From Brachionus plicatilis (Eukaryota; Rotifera; Eurotatoria; Ploima; Brachionidae): a DNA stretch of 64,000 bases. The stretch spans positions 567,955 through 631,954 of the forward strand of contig QEOQ01000704.1 of the NCBI GenBank assembly GCA_010279815.1. The letters are read 5' to 3'. The translations under genes and the position numbers were made by a program. Below are positions 10,115 to 21,432 of this stretch, piece by piece (position 1 is the first letter of the stretch; each line of letters starts with the position of its first letter). The notes below the pieces were generated by a model. It was not told the DNA's origin and did no database searches. It saw only the letters and a list, made by a program, of their open reading frames with translations.

Positions 10115-12537
10115 CTAAATTCCATTTTCTGAAATTTTTTTTTTTGAGTCTTGAATGATCTGATTGATGCGTTCTTTAGCCAAACCAAGATCAAAGGTGC
10201 GATCTTTTACCTTGACTAACTCTTTATAAAAAAAGGTTTAAAATTAAATATTCTGATTACGAAAAATATAAATTACCAAATGTCACATTGATTTGATTTG
10301 AAAAATCGATCATTAGCTCGGTCATAGTACGACTAACCCATTCTTTTCTGTCAGGGACTAGAATGAGAATTACTTTTCTGAATGTCCATGATCCTTGTTT
10401 TTCCCCAGATTTATGTATTTCATTGTCAATTTTGATTTATCTGATCGAGATACCGATATTTGAGGAAATTCTTCACTCAAAACTACTTTTTTATTCAAAT
10501 TGCTTTCATCATTTGAAATATATAGATCAATAAAATCTCTTAACATTTTCATGATATTTTTGAATTCATCCGGAGCTATTAAAAAAATAATTTTTAAAAT
10601 TTTTTATTACTAAATGTCTCTTTTAGAAGTTTGATTGTTTCTTCAGCCTTTGATAATTTAATTTCCATATCATGAATAATTTGATCCTTTTTTTTAACAA
10701 TTCTGCCATGTCAATTAATTTTTGTTTGAGTCGAAAATTTTCAAAATCAAGGACCTGATTTTTTTGAATATTTTGGTTGATTGAAGTCCTTGGAGTATCA
10801 ACAGAACTAAAATTATCATCTTCACACAATATAGTTCGTAAAACTTCCTGACATTTTTTTTTTGACCCTAAATTGAATAAAAAAAAATAAACCAATTATC
10901 AGGGTTGGGAAAACGAAATAAAAAAAATATTCGAATATAGACAAAAAAATTTCGAAATTATTTTATATTTTGATTAATAATTGAAATTAAGAAATGATTT
11001 GGAAACTAAAAATTTTAATTTTGAATTTTATAAAATATTGCAGATTTTACAACTTAATGTCGAAATGCAATTTTAGTTTCGAAATCAAAATTTTGATTTC
11101 GAATACCAAAAATAATGTCGGTGTCGAAACTCACTTTCGACATTATTTTTTCAGTTTCGAGACTAAAACTTCAATTTTCACTTTGAAATAACTATTACAA
11201 ATACTAGTTGAAACTGTGGCAATTTGAAGTTTATGATCTATTTTATGATGCTCAAAATTATCAAATCATACTAAAACTATTAAATAAATTTTTTTTTTTA
11301 ATAGAAATAATGCAGAGATACATTTTTGGATTAACATACTATGTAAAATAAAAAAATAAACTCTGCAATATCAAAATGCACAATCCAGAATGCACACCAT
11401 CGAAATGATGCTATTTTAAGTAAATAATTTTTTTGCAGACTTTTGCAGTTTTTTCCTTTAGATGAAACAAAGGATGTTAAAACCAAAATTTACCTCTACA
11501 CTAATTACATTAATTTATTTATTTGTTTTCTGTACCGAGCTAGAGCTCCTTTAGAATAAGTTAAAAATTAAAATAAAAAAATTAAAAAAAAATAAAATAA
11601 AAATGAAATAAAATGATCATAAACTTCAAATTGCCGAAACTGTTGTTTATTTACTAAATTTGTTAAAAAAGTTAGGTAGGGTTTTTTAACTGATAAAACC
11701 GCTTTGTATTGCGTTACTTTTCTTTTAATTTTGTTAAAAAAATTAGTCTGTATATAAAATAATTAATAAAGATCATAAATTAAACATTGTTTTAATTTTC
11801 AATTTAACAAAATAATTTTAATTTTCAAAGCATATTTACTTAGTTTTAATTGATTGATTTATTTTTTCAAAAGAAAAAAAATTTTCCAAATGTTACTTTA
11901 TAATTTTGAATATATTAATTAACTTTGAAACCTAGTTTTAAAATCGAAATTTTTATTTGGATGTCGAAACTTAGTTTCAGTTTCGAAATTTATTTTCACT
12001 TTTCGAAACAATTGAATTATGATTTTTTTTAATTTCGAAATCAAAAAATCGAAATCGAAACTATTTTTTAACAAAATTTCGAAAGTGTCGATTTCGAATT
12101 CCCAACCCTACAAATTCTCACAAAAAATAAGTTCATACCTATAATCTTGACACAGGCTAAATGCTTATTTTACCAAATGATGTCTCACAATTTTACCCAA
12201 CTTGGATGATCTGATCTCGTTCAGTGTGAATTTGACAAATAGAAACTAAAGAAAATATAGAGTCACTAATCAAAAAAACAACCGCATTATCAAATTCATT
12301 TTGTAATTTTGTAATTGAAATACTGAATTTAATTGTATGGATTTTATTGGAACAAGTTTTAGGGGTTTCGACTTGTGATGTTTGTTGAGGGCTCGGTGAC
12401 AGACTTTCTTCATCTTGATCAAAATTGACTTTTGCTTTAGATTGACTACGATCGGTCTTGGGAGTTGAAATTATCTTTTTGGTGACTTTTGATGTTGGTC
12501 GAGGGCTCGGTGACAGACTGATAATTTTCGATGACAT
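10115..12537 (-). CDS. Multi-exon coiled-coil protein of unknown function, with possible frameshifts
   Basis: Minus-strand exons: about 12537-12197 (ATG, MSSKIISLSPSPRPTSKV; two similar SLSPSP..TS.V repeats, Lys/Ser-rich), 10867-10611 (a heptad-like region ending SKAEETIKLLKETF), 10575-10277 (PDEFKNIMKMLRDFIDLYIS, then WTFRKVILILVPDRKEWVS) and 10221-10115 (ELVKVKDRTFDLGLAKERIN to TAG). The last two introns (about 35 and 55 nt) keep the frame. Two one-base breaks disturb it: in an A-run near 10690 and near 10400-10420. Either it is a pseudogene or the assembly carries homopolymer errors. The phase across the first intron also does not join cleanly, so an exon may be missed. That intron contains a foldback element (10900-12110). 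I do not recognise the family; the shape (basic tail, coiled coil, compact C-terminal domain) would fit a nuclear or transposon-derived protein. Confidence 0.5.
10900..12110. mobile_element. hAT-like foldback element in an intron
   Basis: Ends AGGGTTGGGAA (from 10901) and TTCCCAACCCT (to 12109) are inverted, followed inward by TTTCGAAA-rich arms (CGAAATCAAAATTTTGATTTCG and similar). Flanking octamers CCAATTAT and CAAATTCT match at 6 of 8 positions, compatible with an old 8-bp duplication. Inside, a second inverted pair (AACTTCAAATTGCC and complement, near 11225 and 11622) encloses a minus-strand LINE tail. Confidence 0.6.
11508..11565 (-). mobile_element. LINE 3' tail
   Basis: On the minus strand the sequence reads AAAGGAGCTCTAGCTCGGTACAGAAAACAAATAAAT, the same 3' end as the LINE at 57010-57510. 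No coding part is attached. Confidence 0.7.
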
Positions 12538-12539
12538 TA

Positions 12540-13483
12540 AATAAAAAAATTTTGTAGTTGAATTCTATTTATTTGTAATTTTGAAAAAAAAAATTAATTG
12601 AAAAAATGATTTGAATCAAAGTCACTTACTATGTACATGTCTTCATTATTTTTGAAACAAATATTAATTTAACTGAAGTTATTTCACTTATAAAAAAAAA
12701 TCATCTAATTTTGCAGCAATATAAAAACTTGCTTTTTCAGTTTTTTCTCTAGGACAATAAAATGGATTATCTATTATTAAAAGTTTTTAACATAATATAT
12801 AAACAATTTCTTCATGTTTAATTATCAGTTTTATTGTGACAATTGAATCTTTTATTTTTATATAGCAATTTCTAAACCTCTTTTTGGAGCGTTCTGTAGT
12901 GAACTTTTTATTTCCATTATGAACTGTATTCGAATAAAAAAAAGTTTGATAACTGAGAGGAAAATTTGATTTTAAAAAAAATTTGATTTTTCATCAAGGC
13001 TTTTATATCCAAATTTTAAATACTTTCCTATTTTAATTATTGCTTTCTGGTTTCTTAATTTAAAATTCGAAGACTTTAATCCAAAATTTTCATTTATGAA
13101 TTCTGTTTAACTGTTGCTATCATTCTTTTCCAAAAATTAGATACCAAAGTCACTCAGGAAATTCTTAAGCAGTCTCTCAGCTATAATTTATTTATTTTTA
13201 TCTACGTATGGGGTTGGCCGATTTTGTGAATTTTTTAGCTGGTTGTCTCGCTGTTTGTTTTTTTTTTCTAGTTCAGCATTTTTAGTCTCAAGTGTTTTAC
13301 CATATTTCTTAGTAATTATACCGAAGTACATAGGTTTTTGATGCAGTAGAACATCGTTTTTAGTGTTTCTGAATGTTGCCCTTGACCTAGAGCAGGCCTG
13401 ATACCGGCAAGATCTAAAGGGTATTGGTTTTTGTCTACCATCCTGTGATTTATGATAATTTTCTTCCTTTTATTGACACTATA
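12540..13483. other. Intergenic; possible worn coding relic
   Basis: Mostly featureless. On the minus strand at about 13200-13400 a frame reads KNDVLLHQKPMYFGIITKKY followed by a Lys/Glu/Asn-rich stretch; I cannot assign it. The Tigger-type element begins at 13484. Confidence 0.35.
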
Positions 13484-14432
13484 CAGTAAAGAACGGTTAT
13501 AACGAAGTCGCTGGGGGAATCAAAAAACGGTTCGTAATAACTGAACTTCGTTACATTCGAAAAAGACAAAAATATTTTTTTTTAAAGTTTTTATTTAATT
13601 AAAATGAATTAAAAAAGAAATAATAATGATAAATATGAAAAAAAATTATATTTTATTTTTAAAATAATCGGAGATGGTTTTTTGTTTAACCATTAGACCC
13701 AAGATTTCATTCTCAATTGAACCCAAGCTATCAATTGATGACTCAAAATTATGTTTTGATTTTGAAAGATGCTTCCTTATTTGAATAATCATTTTTAAAG
13801 CTTGTTGATTTGTCATTCCTTCATCGTGTTCATCTTCATTATTTTCTTGCTGGTTCTAATCATCGCATAGGTCGCAAACAGTTTGACTTGAACTTTCATC
13901 TTGGTTGTTAATCAAATTAATTATTTCTTCATCGGTTTTTTCTTGATATACAGCTAATTGATTATCAATTAGCTGTATAATCTTGAAAAGAAACGTCCGT
14001 TGGAAAAAATTACGTTTAGTTGGTTTTGTTTTTTCAAACATTTTTTTAACATTATATTGTTCCTGTTTTTTTTTTATTTTATAAAGGTAAATGTCTGATT
14101 TTTCAAAATATTAATTGATCATTAAGTAGGGATTAGTTTTAAGATTTCGGTATTCAAGAAAATTCATACTTATTTGCTGATTTCTATTTTTAAAAATTAA
14201 GAAACCAATATTTCTCAAATGTATTTTTTAATATTTTCGTTATAAGCGAATAAAATTTCATTGAAAATTATCAAAAAATGCTTAGTTATAACCGAATTTT
14301 CGCTATAAGCGTACTTCGTTATAACCGTAAGAAAATGCATTAAAAGTATTATTGTTCTGAACAACAGTGTTTTATTTTTCATTATAAACGAATTTTCGTT
14401 ATATCCGTGTTCGTTATAACCGTACTTTACTG
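13484..14432. mobile_element. Internally deleted pogo/Tigger-type element, TA-flanked
   Basis: Ends CAGTAAAGAACGGTTATAACG (13484) and complement of CAGTAAAGTACGGTTATAACG (to 14432) are inverted, each bordered by TA. Subterminal copies of CGTTATAACCG / TTATAAGCG recur at 14235-14420. About 950 bp long, it keeps only the 3' part of a transposase gene. Its right 310 bp are repeated at 18147-18456 as part of the large duplication. Confidence 0.85.
13647..14041 (-). pseudogene. Tigger-type transposase C-terminal remnant
   Basis: The minus frame gives an acidic stretch (YQEKTDEEIINLINNQDE), a stop at 13856-13858, then NQQALKMIIQIRKHLSKSK and finally KQKTISDYF. An acidic linker, an (E/Q)AL..L..LR..L helix and a K..T(I/L)(S/T)DFF tail are how DDE_1 transposases of the pogo/Tigger group end. 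The HTH and catalytic domains are deleted. The fragment lies within matching TIRs, which supports the assignment. Confidence 0.7.
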
Positions 14433-15279
14433 TACACTTATTAAATACACTTTTATCAAATTTGAATCTAATACTTCAGGAAAATCGAAAATTGAAGTCT
14501 GATCTGAATCAGAAAATGTTTAAATCTAATACATCATTCACTCACGAAATGGAAATTGAGACAACGTATCAAAAGTTTATAATATATTACCTCAAATAAA
14601 TGCCGTTTTTGACAAATTTTCTCTCGGTAAAGAATAAATTCTTTCTTTAAAGACAGAAATATCGGTAAGCAAAGCATTATATGCGAGTAACGAAACGTTA
14701 GACTTTTTTTTTCAAAAAATTTAATCTATTATAAAACTAATAGTGATATTATGATTGAAATAAAAAATTGAAAAAATCAAGTATAATGTTGCTTAAAAAT
14801 AAGAGTTAAAAATACGAAAATTTTGAATCGTATTATGAATTATTTCCTTTATTCTTTTTTCTTCTTTTAATCTTGGCTTTAATGATTTCGATTTAGATAA
14901 TTTCTCGAGTCGTACGAGAGTAAAAGGCATAATGAGAAAGTCTTTAAAGTGTTTAAGTCGTGATAATGTTACAAATGTCAAACGAATAGATTGTCCTTTT
15001 CCTTAGTCGATTACAGCTTTGTTTATTGTTTGTCCCTGAAATTTATGGAAAGTAAGAGCATTTGCCAATCGGATTGAATATTGTATTCTGTATGAATTTG
15101 CATTGTGAAAGAAAGCATTGAAAGGGTTTATTGGGATCCAATTATGTCTAAGTCATCTCCTTTAAAAAGACGTTGACCATTATAATTATCAAACTCAACT
15201 ACTAGAGCAGTAGGTAAATGTGTTTTTGTTTTCATAAATTAAATATTATTTTTTTCAAAAAATTAAATCTCCCATTTTA
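14123..15279. repeat. Left copy of 1157-bp direct duplication flanking a LINE
   Basis: Near-identical to 18147-19302. The only differences I noticed are a one-base indel (GAATATTGTATTC against GAATATTTATTC), so the duplication is recent. It begins TAAGTAGGGATTAG and ends CTCCCATTTTA. It holds the right end of the Tigger element and the C-terminal part of a Helitron-type helicase on the minus strand. The LINE starts at the very next base. Confidence 0.93.
14793..15279 (-). pseudogene. Helitron/PIF1-type helicase, C-terminal piece (left copy)
   Basis: Minus-strand reading gives helicase motif V-like SIRLANALTFHKFQGQT, AVID*GKGQSIR and motif VI-like LTFVTLSRLKHFKDFLI, then KSLKPRLKEEKR and a stop at 14793. 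This is the C-terminal end of the PIF1-family helicase that Helitrons encode with their Rep domain. At least one in-frame stop shows decay. The LINE interrupts the gene at 15279 exactly where the intact continuation is found to the right of the second copy at 19302. Confidence 0.75.
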
Positions 15280-18146
15280 AGCACAATATAGATATTATTA
15301 GTCTTAACGAAACTTTCTTAAAACCTAACAAAAAATTCACTTTAAGCGGATTCGACATCTACAGATCCGATAGAAAAAATCGAGTCGGAAGAGGTGCGGC
15401 GATTTGTGTCAAATCATCTTTGCAAAAAAGCCAAATTCACATTCAGGATAAACTTATTTATGAAAATGCGGTTGGCATCGAGTTAAAATCCTCGAAAAAT
15501 TTATCCTTTTCTGTATTCTCAATCTATTCGAGCCCTTCGACTAAATTAAACCAAGAGATTTTCCAGTTTATTAATTCGAAATTCACAAATTATTTAATAA
15601 TTGGGGATTTAAACGCCAAGCATCAAGCCTGGAACTGCAAAAATTCAAACTCAAAAGGTGAAATTGTTTTTAATCTAATAAATGACCTAAATATGCATAT
15701 TTTAAACTCTGATAAACCTACATACCCTAGAAGTAACAACATCATCGATCTTTCGATCACTTCGAACTCGTTCTTAAAATATTTCGACTCATATCAAATT
15801 CTTGACTCTGATATAAGCGATCACCAACCAACAATCACAGTTTTTAAGGGTATTGAACCTCAAAAGGAGAAAAAAATAATCTCAAGAATCAATTGGAATA
15901 AATTCCAAGATTTTTTAATCAAACTGGAATTATCAAGCGAACAACAAATTTTACACGAGAACGTTTTTAACCAAGAACTCCAAATTTTAATGACAGAAAT
16001 AAACCGTGGGATTGAATTCGCTAGAGAAACTTTCTCCATTACTAACTTCAAATCACCACTAGTCGTAATTCCGCCATATCTGGTCGAGCTAATTAAAACG
16101 AAACGTAAGCTAAGACGCCTTTTGAACAAACACAATTTACCAACCATTAAAAAACTATTCAACATGATATCCAGGACAATTAAAAGCAATATTAATAAAA
16201 TAAAACTTCAAAAACTCTCAAACCAATTCGAAAATCTCAATTCATTTAATCAATCCGATTCTAAATGCTGGAAATTATTAAATAGACTCGAAACTTCCAC
16301 CTCGCCTAATCAACCAAAAAAAGGAAAAAAAATTAAAGACTCTACCGGTAAGTTAACGTCGAACAATGAAGAAATAGCAAACCTTTTCGGGGAAAATCTA
16401 GCCAAAATATTCTACGAACAAGACTCAATTAATCCAGTGACTTTTCAACATCCAAAAAATTCAAAAAATATTTCAATAAACAAAAATGAATTCCTCGAGA
16501 GTCTCATAAAGTTAAAATCAAAAGCAGCGCCAGGTCTGGATGGTGTAAACAACGTTGCCTTTAAAAACTGCCCTTTAAAGATCCTTAAACGAATTTTCAA
16601 CTTATTTAATGCCTCCATTAAACTCAGTTACATCCCAAAGGAATGGAAATTTTCCAAAATAATTCTTATACCAAAAAAAGACAAACCGCCCGACGATGCT
16701 AACTCATATAGGCCCATTTCACTTTTAAACTGCATGGGGAAATGGCTTGAAAAAATAATTATTTCCAAACTTCAATGCTGGCTAGAGACAAATAACCTTC
16801 TTCCACCGTGTCAATCTGGTTTTCGTAAAAGTAAGTCAACTCATGATCATATTTTTCGCCTGACCCAAAGTGTGATAGATGGCTTCAACAAACTTCAATA
16901 CACGGCAGGAGTCTTCTTCGATTTGGAAAAGGCTTTTGACAAGGCATCTCACTGTGGAATAATCCGTAAACTAAAAAATCTTGGTCTTGAGAACTCTCTA
17001 ATTAAATGGATCGAACAATTTCTTCATAATCGTAAATTCATAGTTGAGTTCAACAGAGTCTTTTCAGATGAATACGATATCACAAACGGAGTCCCACAAG
17101 GCAGTTGCCTATCACCAACACTTTTTCTTATTTTTTTCAGTGATATCGCCAAATATATCCCAGAAAATATACAAGTAGCTTTGTTCGCGGATGACCTTTG
17201 CATCTGGTTTAGTGCAAAATCACTCAAAGAAATTCAGAGAGCAATTCAATTGGCTATAGATGAAATCAATAAATTCTGTACGAATTGGGGTTTCAAAATA
17301 AATAAGGAAAAAACTTGCTACACGGTTTTTACAACCGCTGGCCGAAGAGAAAGTTACGAAAGACTCTACAAATTGCCTTTAACGATCGATGACCAACTAA
17401 TCCCTCTTAACCCGCATCCAACCTTTCTAGGGGTGATTCTCGACCCAAAACTTTGTTTCAACATGTTATTGGAATCTCTTACTCAGAGAATTCTACCTAA
17501 ATGTAACTTAATCCGACGTCTAAAAACACTCAAGCTTAGCAACTCAATCAACCTATGCAAAATTATCTATAAGAGCTTTATTCGATCACTAACCGACTAT
17601 TATTTTATTCCTCTATCGTGCTCAACTCAAAAGATATCGAACTCATTGCAAAAAAGTCAAAATAAAGTATTGAGATCGATAAATTTTTTTCCGCTAAAAA
17701 CAAAGATTACGTATATGCACAAGACACTCAATATCGATCTTCTAGAGAACCGAACCATCTTTTTAATGCAAAAATTTATAATTCAAAAAAATGACCATCA
17801 ACAAATAAAACAAGATTTGACCAATTTTCGATCAACACAAATTCCAAATATGAAGCGTTTTACAAGTCTCTACGACCTCTTTCCTAATTGACCTGATTTA
17901 GATAAAATTCTTTCTTTTTTAATTTCCTTCATTTTATTTTGAACTTCTATTTTTATCTATATAATTTTATGTATTTATCTGTTTTTGACTCGAAAAACTG
18001 TAGATAATTGTATTTTTTAAAAAACAAAATTAATAATTTTATCAATTCTTCAATTTTGCGAGGCTGAGAAGAAGGACTAAGATCCATTCTGAGTAGCCTT
18101 GGGAAGGAAAACTTCCTTAAATTATACTATAAATAAATAAAATAAA
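15280..18146 (+). mobile_element. 5'-truncated jockey-like LINE insertion
   Basis: The insert lies exactly between the two copies of the 1157-bp duplication. It starts inside the endonuclease domain, so the 5' end (ORF1 and the first part of ORF2) is missing. It ends with a short 3' UTR containing GAGGCTGAGAAGAAGGAC and a tail of ATAAATAAATAAAATAAA. The truncation and A-rich simple tail are normal signs of target-primed reverse transcription. Confidence 0.9.
15285..17891 (+). CDS. LINE ORF2: apurinic endonuclease + reverse transcriptase
   Basis: One uninterrupted frame of about 868 codons runs to TGA 17889-17891; it is open from the insertion point, so the natural start is lost. The endonuclease part shows SLNETFLKP, GRGAAICVK, IGDLNAKHQAWN and the catalytic SDHQPT near 15820. 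The reverse transcriptase shows APGLDGVNN, YRPISLLN, FFDLEKAFDKAS (first Asp motif near 16920), GVPQGSCLSPTLF and the FADD motif near 17190. Domain order and the endonuclease pattern match the jockey clade of non-LTR retrotransposons. No RNase H is evident. Having no stop or frameshift in 2.6 kb, the copy is young. It could no longer retrotranspose by itself because of the 5' truncation. Confidence 0.9.
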   Translation, partial: NIDIISLNETFLKPNKKFTLSGFDIYRSDRKNRVGRGAAICVKSSLQKSQIHIQDKLIYENAVGIELKSSKNLSFSVFSIYSSPSTKLNQEIFQFINSKFTNYLIIGDLNAKHQAWNCKNSNSKGEIVFNLINDLNMHILNSDKPTYPRSNNIIDLSITSNSFLKYFDSYQILDSDISDHQPTITVFKGIEPQKEKKIISRINWNKFQDFLIKLELSSEQQILHENVFNQELQILMTEINRGIEFARETFSITNFKSPLVVIPPYLVELIKTKRKLRRLLNKHNLPTIKKLFNMISRTIKSNINKIKLQKLSNQFENLNSFNQSDSKCWKLLNRLETSTSPNQPKKGKKIKDSTGKLTSNNEEIANLFGENLAKIFYEQDSINPVTFQHPKNSKNISINKNEFLESLIKLKSKAAPGLDGVNNVAFKNCPLKILKRIFNLFNASIKLSYIPKEWKFSKIILIPKKDKPPDDANSYRPISLLNCMGKWLEKIIISKLQCWLETNNLLPPCQSGFRKSKSTHDHIFRLTQSVIDGFNKLQYTAGVFFDLEKAFDKASHCGIIRKLKNLGLENSLIKWIEQFLHNRKFIVEFNRVFSDEYDITNGVPQGSCLSPTLFLIFFSDIAKYIPENIQVALFADDLCIWFSAKSLKEIQRAIQLAIDEINKFCTNWGFKINKEKTCYTVFTTAGRRESYERLYKLPLTIDDQLIPLNPHPTFLGVILDPKLCFNMLLESLTQRILPKCNLIRRLKTLKLSNSINLCKIIYKSFIRSLTDYYFIPLSCSTQKISNSLQKSQNKVLRSINFFPLKTKITYMHKTLNIDLLENRTIFLMQKFIIQKNDHQQIKQDLTNFRSTQIPNMKRFTSLYDLFPN

Positions 18147-19302
18147 TAAGTAGGGATTAGTTTTAAGATTTCGGTATTCAAGAAAATTCATACTTATTTG
18201 CTGATTTCTATTTTTAAAAATTAAGAAACCAATATTTCTCAAATGTATTTTTTAATATTTTCGTTATAAGCGAATAAAATTTCATTGAAAATTATCAAAA
18301 AATGCTTAGTTATAACCGAATTTTCGCTATAAGCGTACTTCGTTATAACCGTAAGAAAATGCATTAAAAGTATTATTGTTCTGAACAACAGTGTTTTATT
18401 TTTCATTATAAACGAATTTTCGTTATATCCGTGTTCGTTATAACCGTACTTTACTGTACACTTATTAAATACACTTTTATCAAATTTGAATCTAATACTT
18501 CAGGAAAATCGAAAATTGAAGTCTGATCTGAATCAGAAAATGTTTAAATCTAATACATCATTCACTCACGAAATGGAAATTGAGACAACGTATCAAAAGT
18601 TTATAATATATTACCTCAAATAAATGCCGTTTTTGACAAATTTTCTCTCGGTAAAGAATAAATTCTTTCTTTAAAGACAGAAATATCGGTAAGCAAAGCA
18701 TTATATGCGAGTAACGAAACGTTAGACTTTTTTTTTCAAAAAATTTAATCTATTATAAAACTAATAGTGATATTATGATTGAAATAAAAAATTGAAAAAA
18801 TCAAGTATAATGTTGCTTAAAAATAAGAGTTAAAAATACGAAAATTTTGAATCGTATTATGAATTATTTCCTTTATTCTTTTTTCTTCTTTTAATCTTGG
18901 CTTTAATGATTTCGATTTAGATAATTTCTCGAGTCGTACGAGAGTAAAAGGCATAATGAGAAAGTCTTTAAAGTGTTTAAGTCGTGATAATGTTACAAAT
19001 GTCAAACGAATAGATTGTCCTTTTCCTTAGTCGATTACAGCTTTGTTTATTGTTTGTCCCTGAAATTTATGGAAAGTAAGAGCATTTGCCAATCGGATTG
19101 AATATTTATTCTGTATGAATTTGCATTGTGAAAGAAAGCATTGAAAGGGTTTATTGGGATCCAATTATGTCTAAGTCATCTCCTTTAAAAAGACGTTGAC
19201 CATTATAATTATCAAACTCAACTACTAGAGCAGTAGGTAAATGTGTTTTTGTTTTCATAAATTAAATATTATTTTTTTCAAAAAATTAAATCTCCCATTT
19301 TA
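18147..19302. repeat. Right copy of the LINE-flanking direct duplication
   Basis: Matches 14123-15279 nearly base for base. Its left border abuts the LINE tail and its right border continues seamlessly into more Helitron helicase sequence. Its left content (right end of the Tigger element) is orphaned here but complete at 13484-14432. This shows that the uninterrupted locus was 13484...15279 joined directly to 19303. Confidence 0.93.
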
Positions 19303-20110
19303 CCATTTGCACCATTTACATCTAGCATTGATTTAAAAATCTACTATATTTTTTAGACCATGTCTACGAATCATGTCATTTTTAAACCATGTCTGTAATC
19401 TACTATATTTAATGTTTTTTTCGGAGATAGATTTAGCTGAGGGTGGATTATTAACGGCTAATAAAGTGCATATAGGAATATTTAGTTCTTTTAATTTAAA
19501 ATTGTTGTATTTATTACATGTGGCATTATCTGGAAATAGTCGAATAGCATCTTTAAATTATGGTAATAAATTATTTTAACTTCTCTTTTTAATAAAAACT
19601 TTCAATCGTCGTTACTATTTTCTTCAAACGTTCCATCTCTAATTTTAGTAAAGAAGTTTATAAATCTTTCTTGGTCCTGATCGTTTTCTTAAGTTTTGTT
19701 GACTAACGATTGCTTCTAAGCATATACTTTATCAAATTGTAAATAGCAATAATATCCTCGTGATTTTAGCTAAGAGATAAAAAATCATAATTTTAATCAC
19801 CGACTATTTCATTAGCATCTGCTGATATGTTAGAGGGTCTTATTTCAGCTAATTCCATCCATTAATCTTGGGAATTTTCAGGTTTTTCCGGCTTCTTGTA
19901 ATTGCTTCGGTAATTGATTAGTAAAAGACACAGAATCCAATATATCTTTTAAGGCTGTCTTTAAAAATTAATTCCATCATTGAAATGGTGTTTCTAAATT
20001 TCTCATTTCTTTATATCATTGATTTCTCATGAATTTTACTAAATGATGCCTTAACAGCTAATAATTCTTCACGTGTATTTTTATCTAAATTAAGTTCACG
20101 TACATCTAAA
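18817..20110 (-). pseudogene. Helitron/PIF1-type helicase, right part
   Basis: Reading leftwards on the minus strand from about 20110: a segment ENDQDQERFINFFTKIRDGT (near 19690), then FKDAIRLFPDNATCNKYN and LNIPICTLLAVNNP (about 19560-19430), GANGKMGDLIF across 19303, PTALVVEFDNYNG, the motif V-like LANALTFHKFQGQT and motif VI-like VTLSRLKHFKDF, ending at 18817. The order is that of the C-terminal half of Helitron helicases. Stops and frame changes at many points mark it as a pseudogene. Walker A and the Rep domain were not found to the right. Confidence 0.7.
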
Positions 20111-21131
20111 TCTGTACAGTGAATATCTGTAATAGTGAATCGTAATTAAAACTTGAATATACATTTTTACACTTAATAGAAGTCTTGAATGTTTTATTTG
20201 TTTTAAATTAAAAATTGGTTTAATTTTTTGTGTTTGAATTGCAAAATGTATCCAATTTTTAAATAACATTGAAAAAGAGCGATTTTTCAAATATTTTTCT
20301 CAGTTTTAAATAAAAAATAATTTTAAGTTAATATTGCAAACATTAAAAACTTTGTTTTCTATACATATTTTGACTTTGAGTCTGTGATATGATGATCCTT
20401 AAGATAATATTTGTAGTTTAAATAACTATCTAAAATCTGTTTTGCAATTTTTTTTTAATTGAGCATTTGTTAAATCGCATCAAACGAATTGCAATTATCA
20501 CAAAAGTAAAAGTTTTTCGGGTCTAATTATTATTTCTATTCTTTGAAAAAATCTACCCTCTCCTTTTTGTTTGTATATTTTTTACTTTTTTTTATTTTTT
20601 GCATTTACTTGTAATATATCGTAGCAATTTTTATTTGTTAAAATTAGAAAAATTTAATGCCAAAAAATTTATATTTTTGAAAAATTAATTTTTACTCTGA
20701 GAAAATTGAATTTTTCTAAAGTTGCAAATTTTTTTGAATAAAATGATCAAAATGGAATTTGATTAAAAATTTTACTTTGATAGTTTTTTATCTATCAAAC
20801 ACTTTATTAAACAAATTTCAATTAGCATGTGAAAAGATTTGCAAATAAAATCCAATTAAATTTATAATAGATAATTTTACATAAATCATTGTAAAAAAAA
20901 TTAAAGATTTTAAATTGTTTACCATGAATAAAAATAATAATTCAAATTACAGGAAATCAAAGTTGTTTAAAAGTCACAAGTCCCAAGTTAGGTCCAAGTT
21001 AAAGACTTAAATGTTTTTTTTTTTAAATTTTATGTCAAAAATAAAATAAATTAGGTAAAAAATTTGTGAAATAGTCCATTTTAGAATAACAAAAAAAAAG
21101 GCTTAAATTAAATTTCACCATTGTTTTTTAG

Positions 21132-21432
21132 AATTGAAATTAATGTTGCTAAAGGTTGGCACCAAAATGAATTAAAAATTAGAAAATTAGAAAAAAATCT
21201 CAATTTGCGTAAATGGAAACTGGAACTTTTAAGAGAAAGATTGATTAAATTTAAAGGAAAAGTTCTTGAAAATTATGAAAAACAAATACGTTACTTGACT
21301 TTTTATTTAGTTTATTAAATAAATGCCGTAGCTACAAACAACATAAATGTTTTGATTGTTTAAGGCGACTCGAGAGGCCATACTGGTTCACTGATCCTCA
21401 TTCCCACTCTTCATTTACCTTTAGAGCTACAT
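21132..21432 (+). CDS. Possible 3' exons of an unknown gene
   Basis: After an acceptor-like TTTTTTAG a helical, charged frame runs KGWHQNELKIRKLEKNLNLR ... ENYEKQIR with a stop at 21318 if unspliced. Splicing from GT near 21288 to TTTAAG|GCGACTCGAG (21364) would add a tail whose base composition is higher in GC than its surroundings. No start or domain is recognised. It may be the end of a gene whose other exons are eroded. Confidence 0.22.

Noticed and set aside
15860..17227. Minus-strand frames inside the LINE
   Set aside because: They are shadows of the uninterrupted plus-strand endonuclease/RT frame, which has strong family motifs.
14793..19005. Two identical 62-codon frames as a duplicated gene pair
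   Set aside because: They are the C-terminal end of a Helitron-type helicase copied by the duplication around the LINE.
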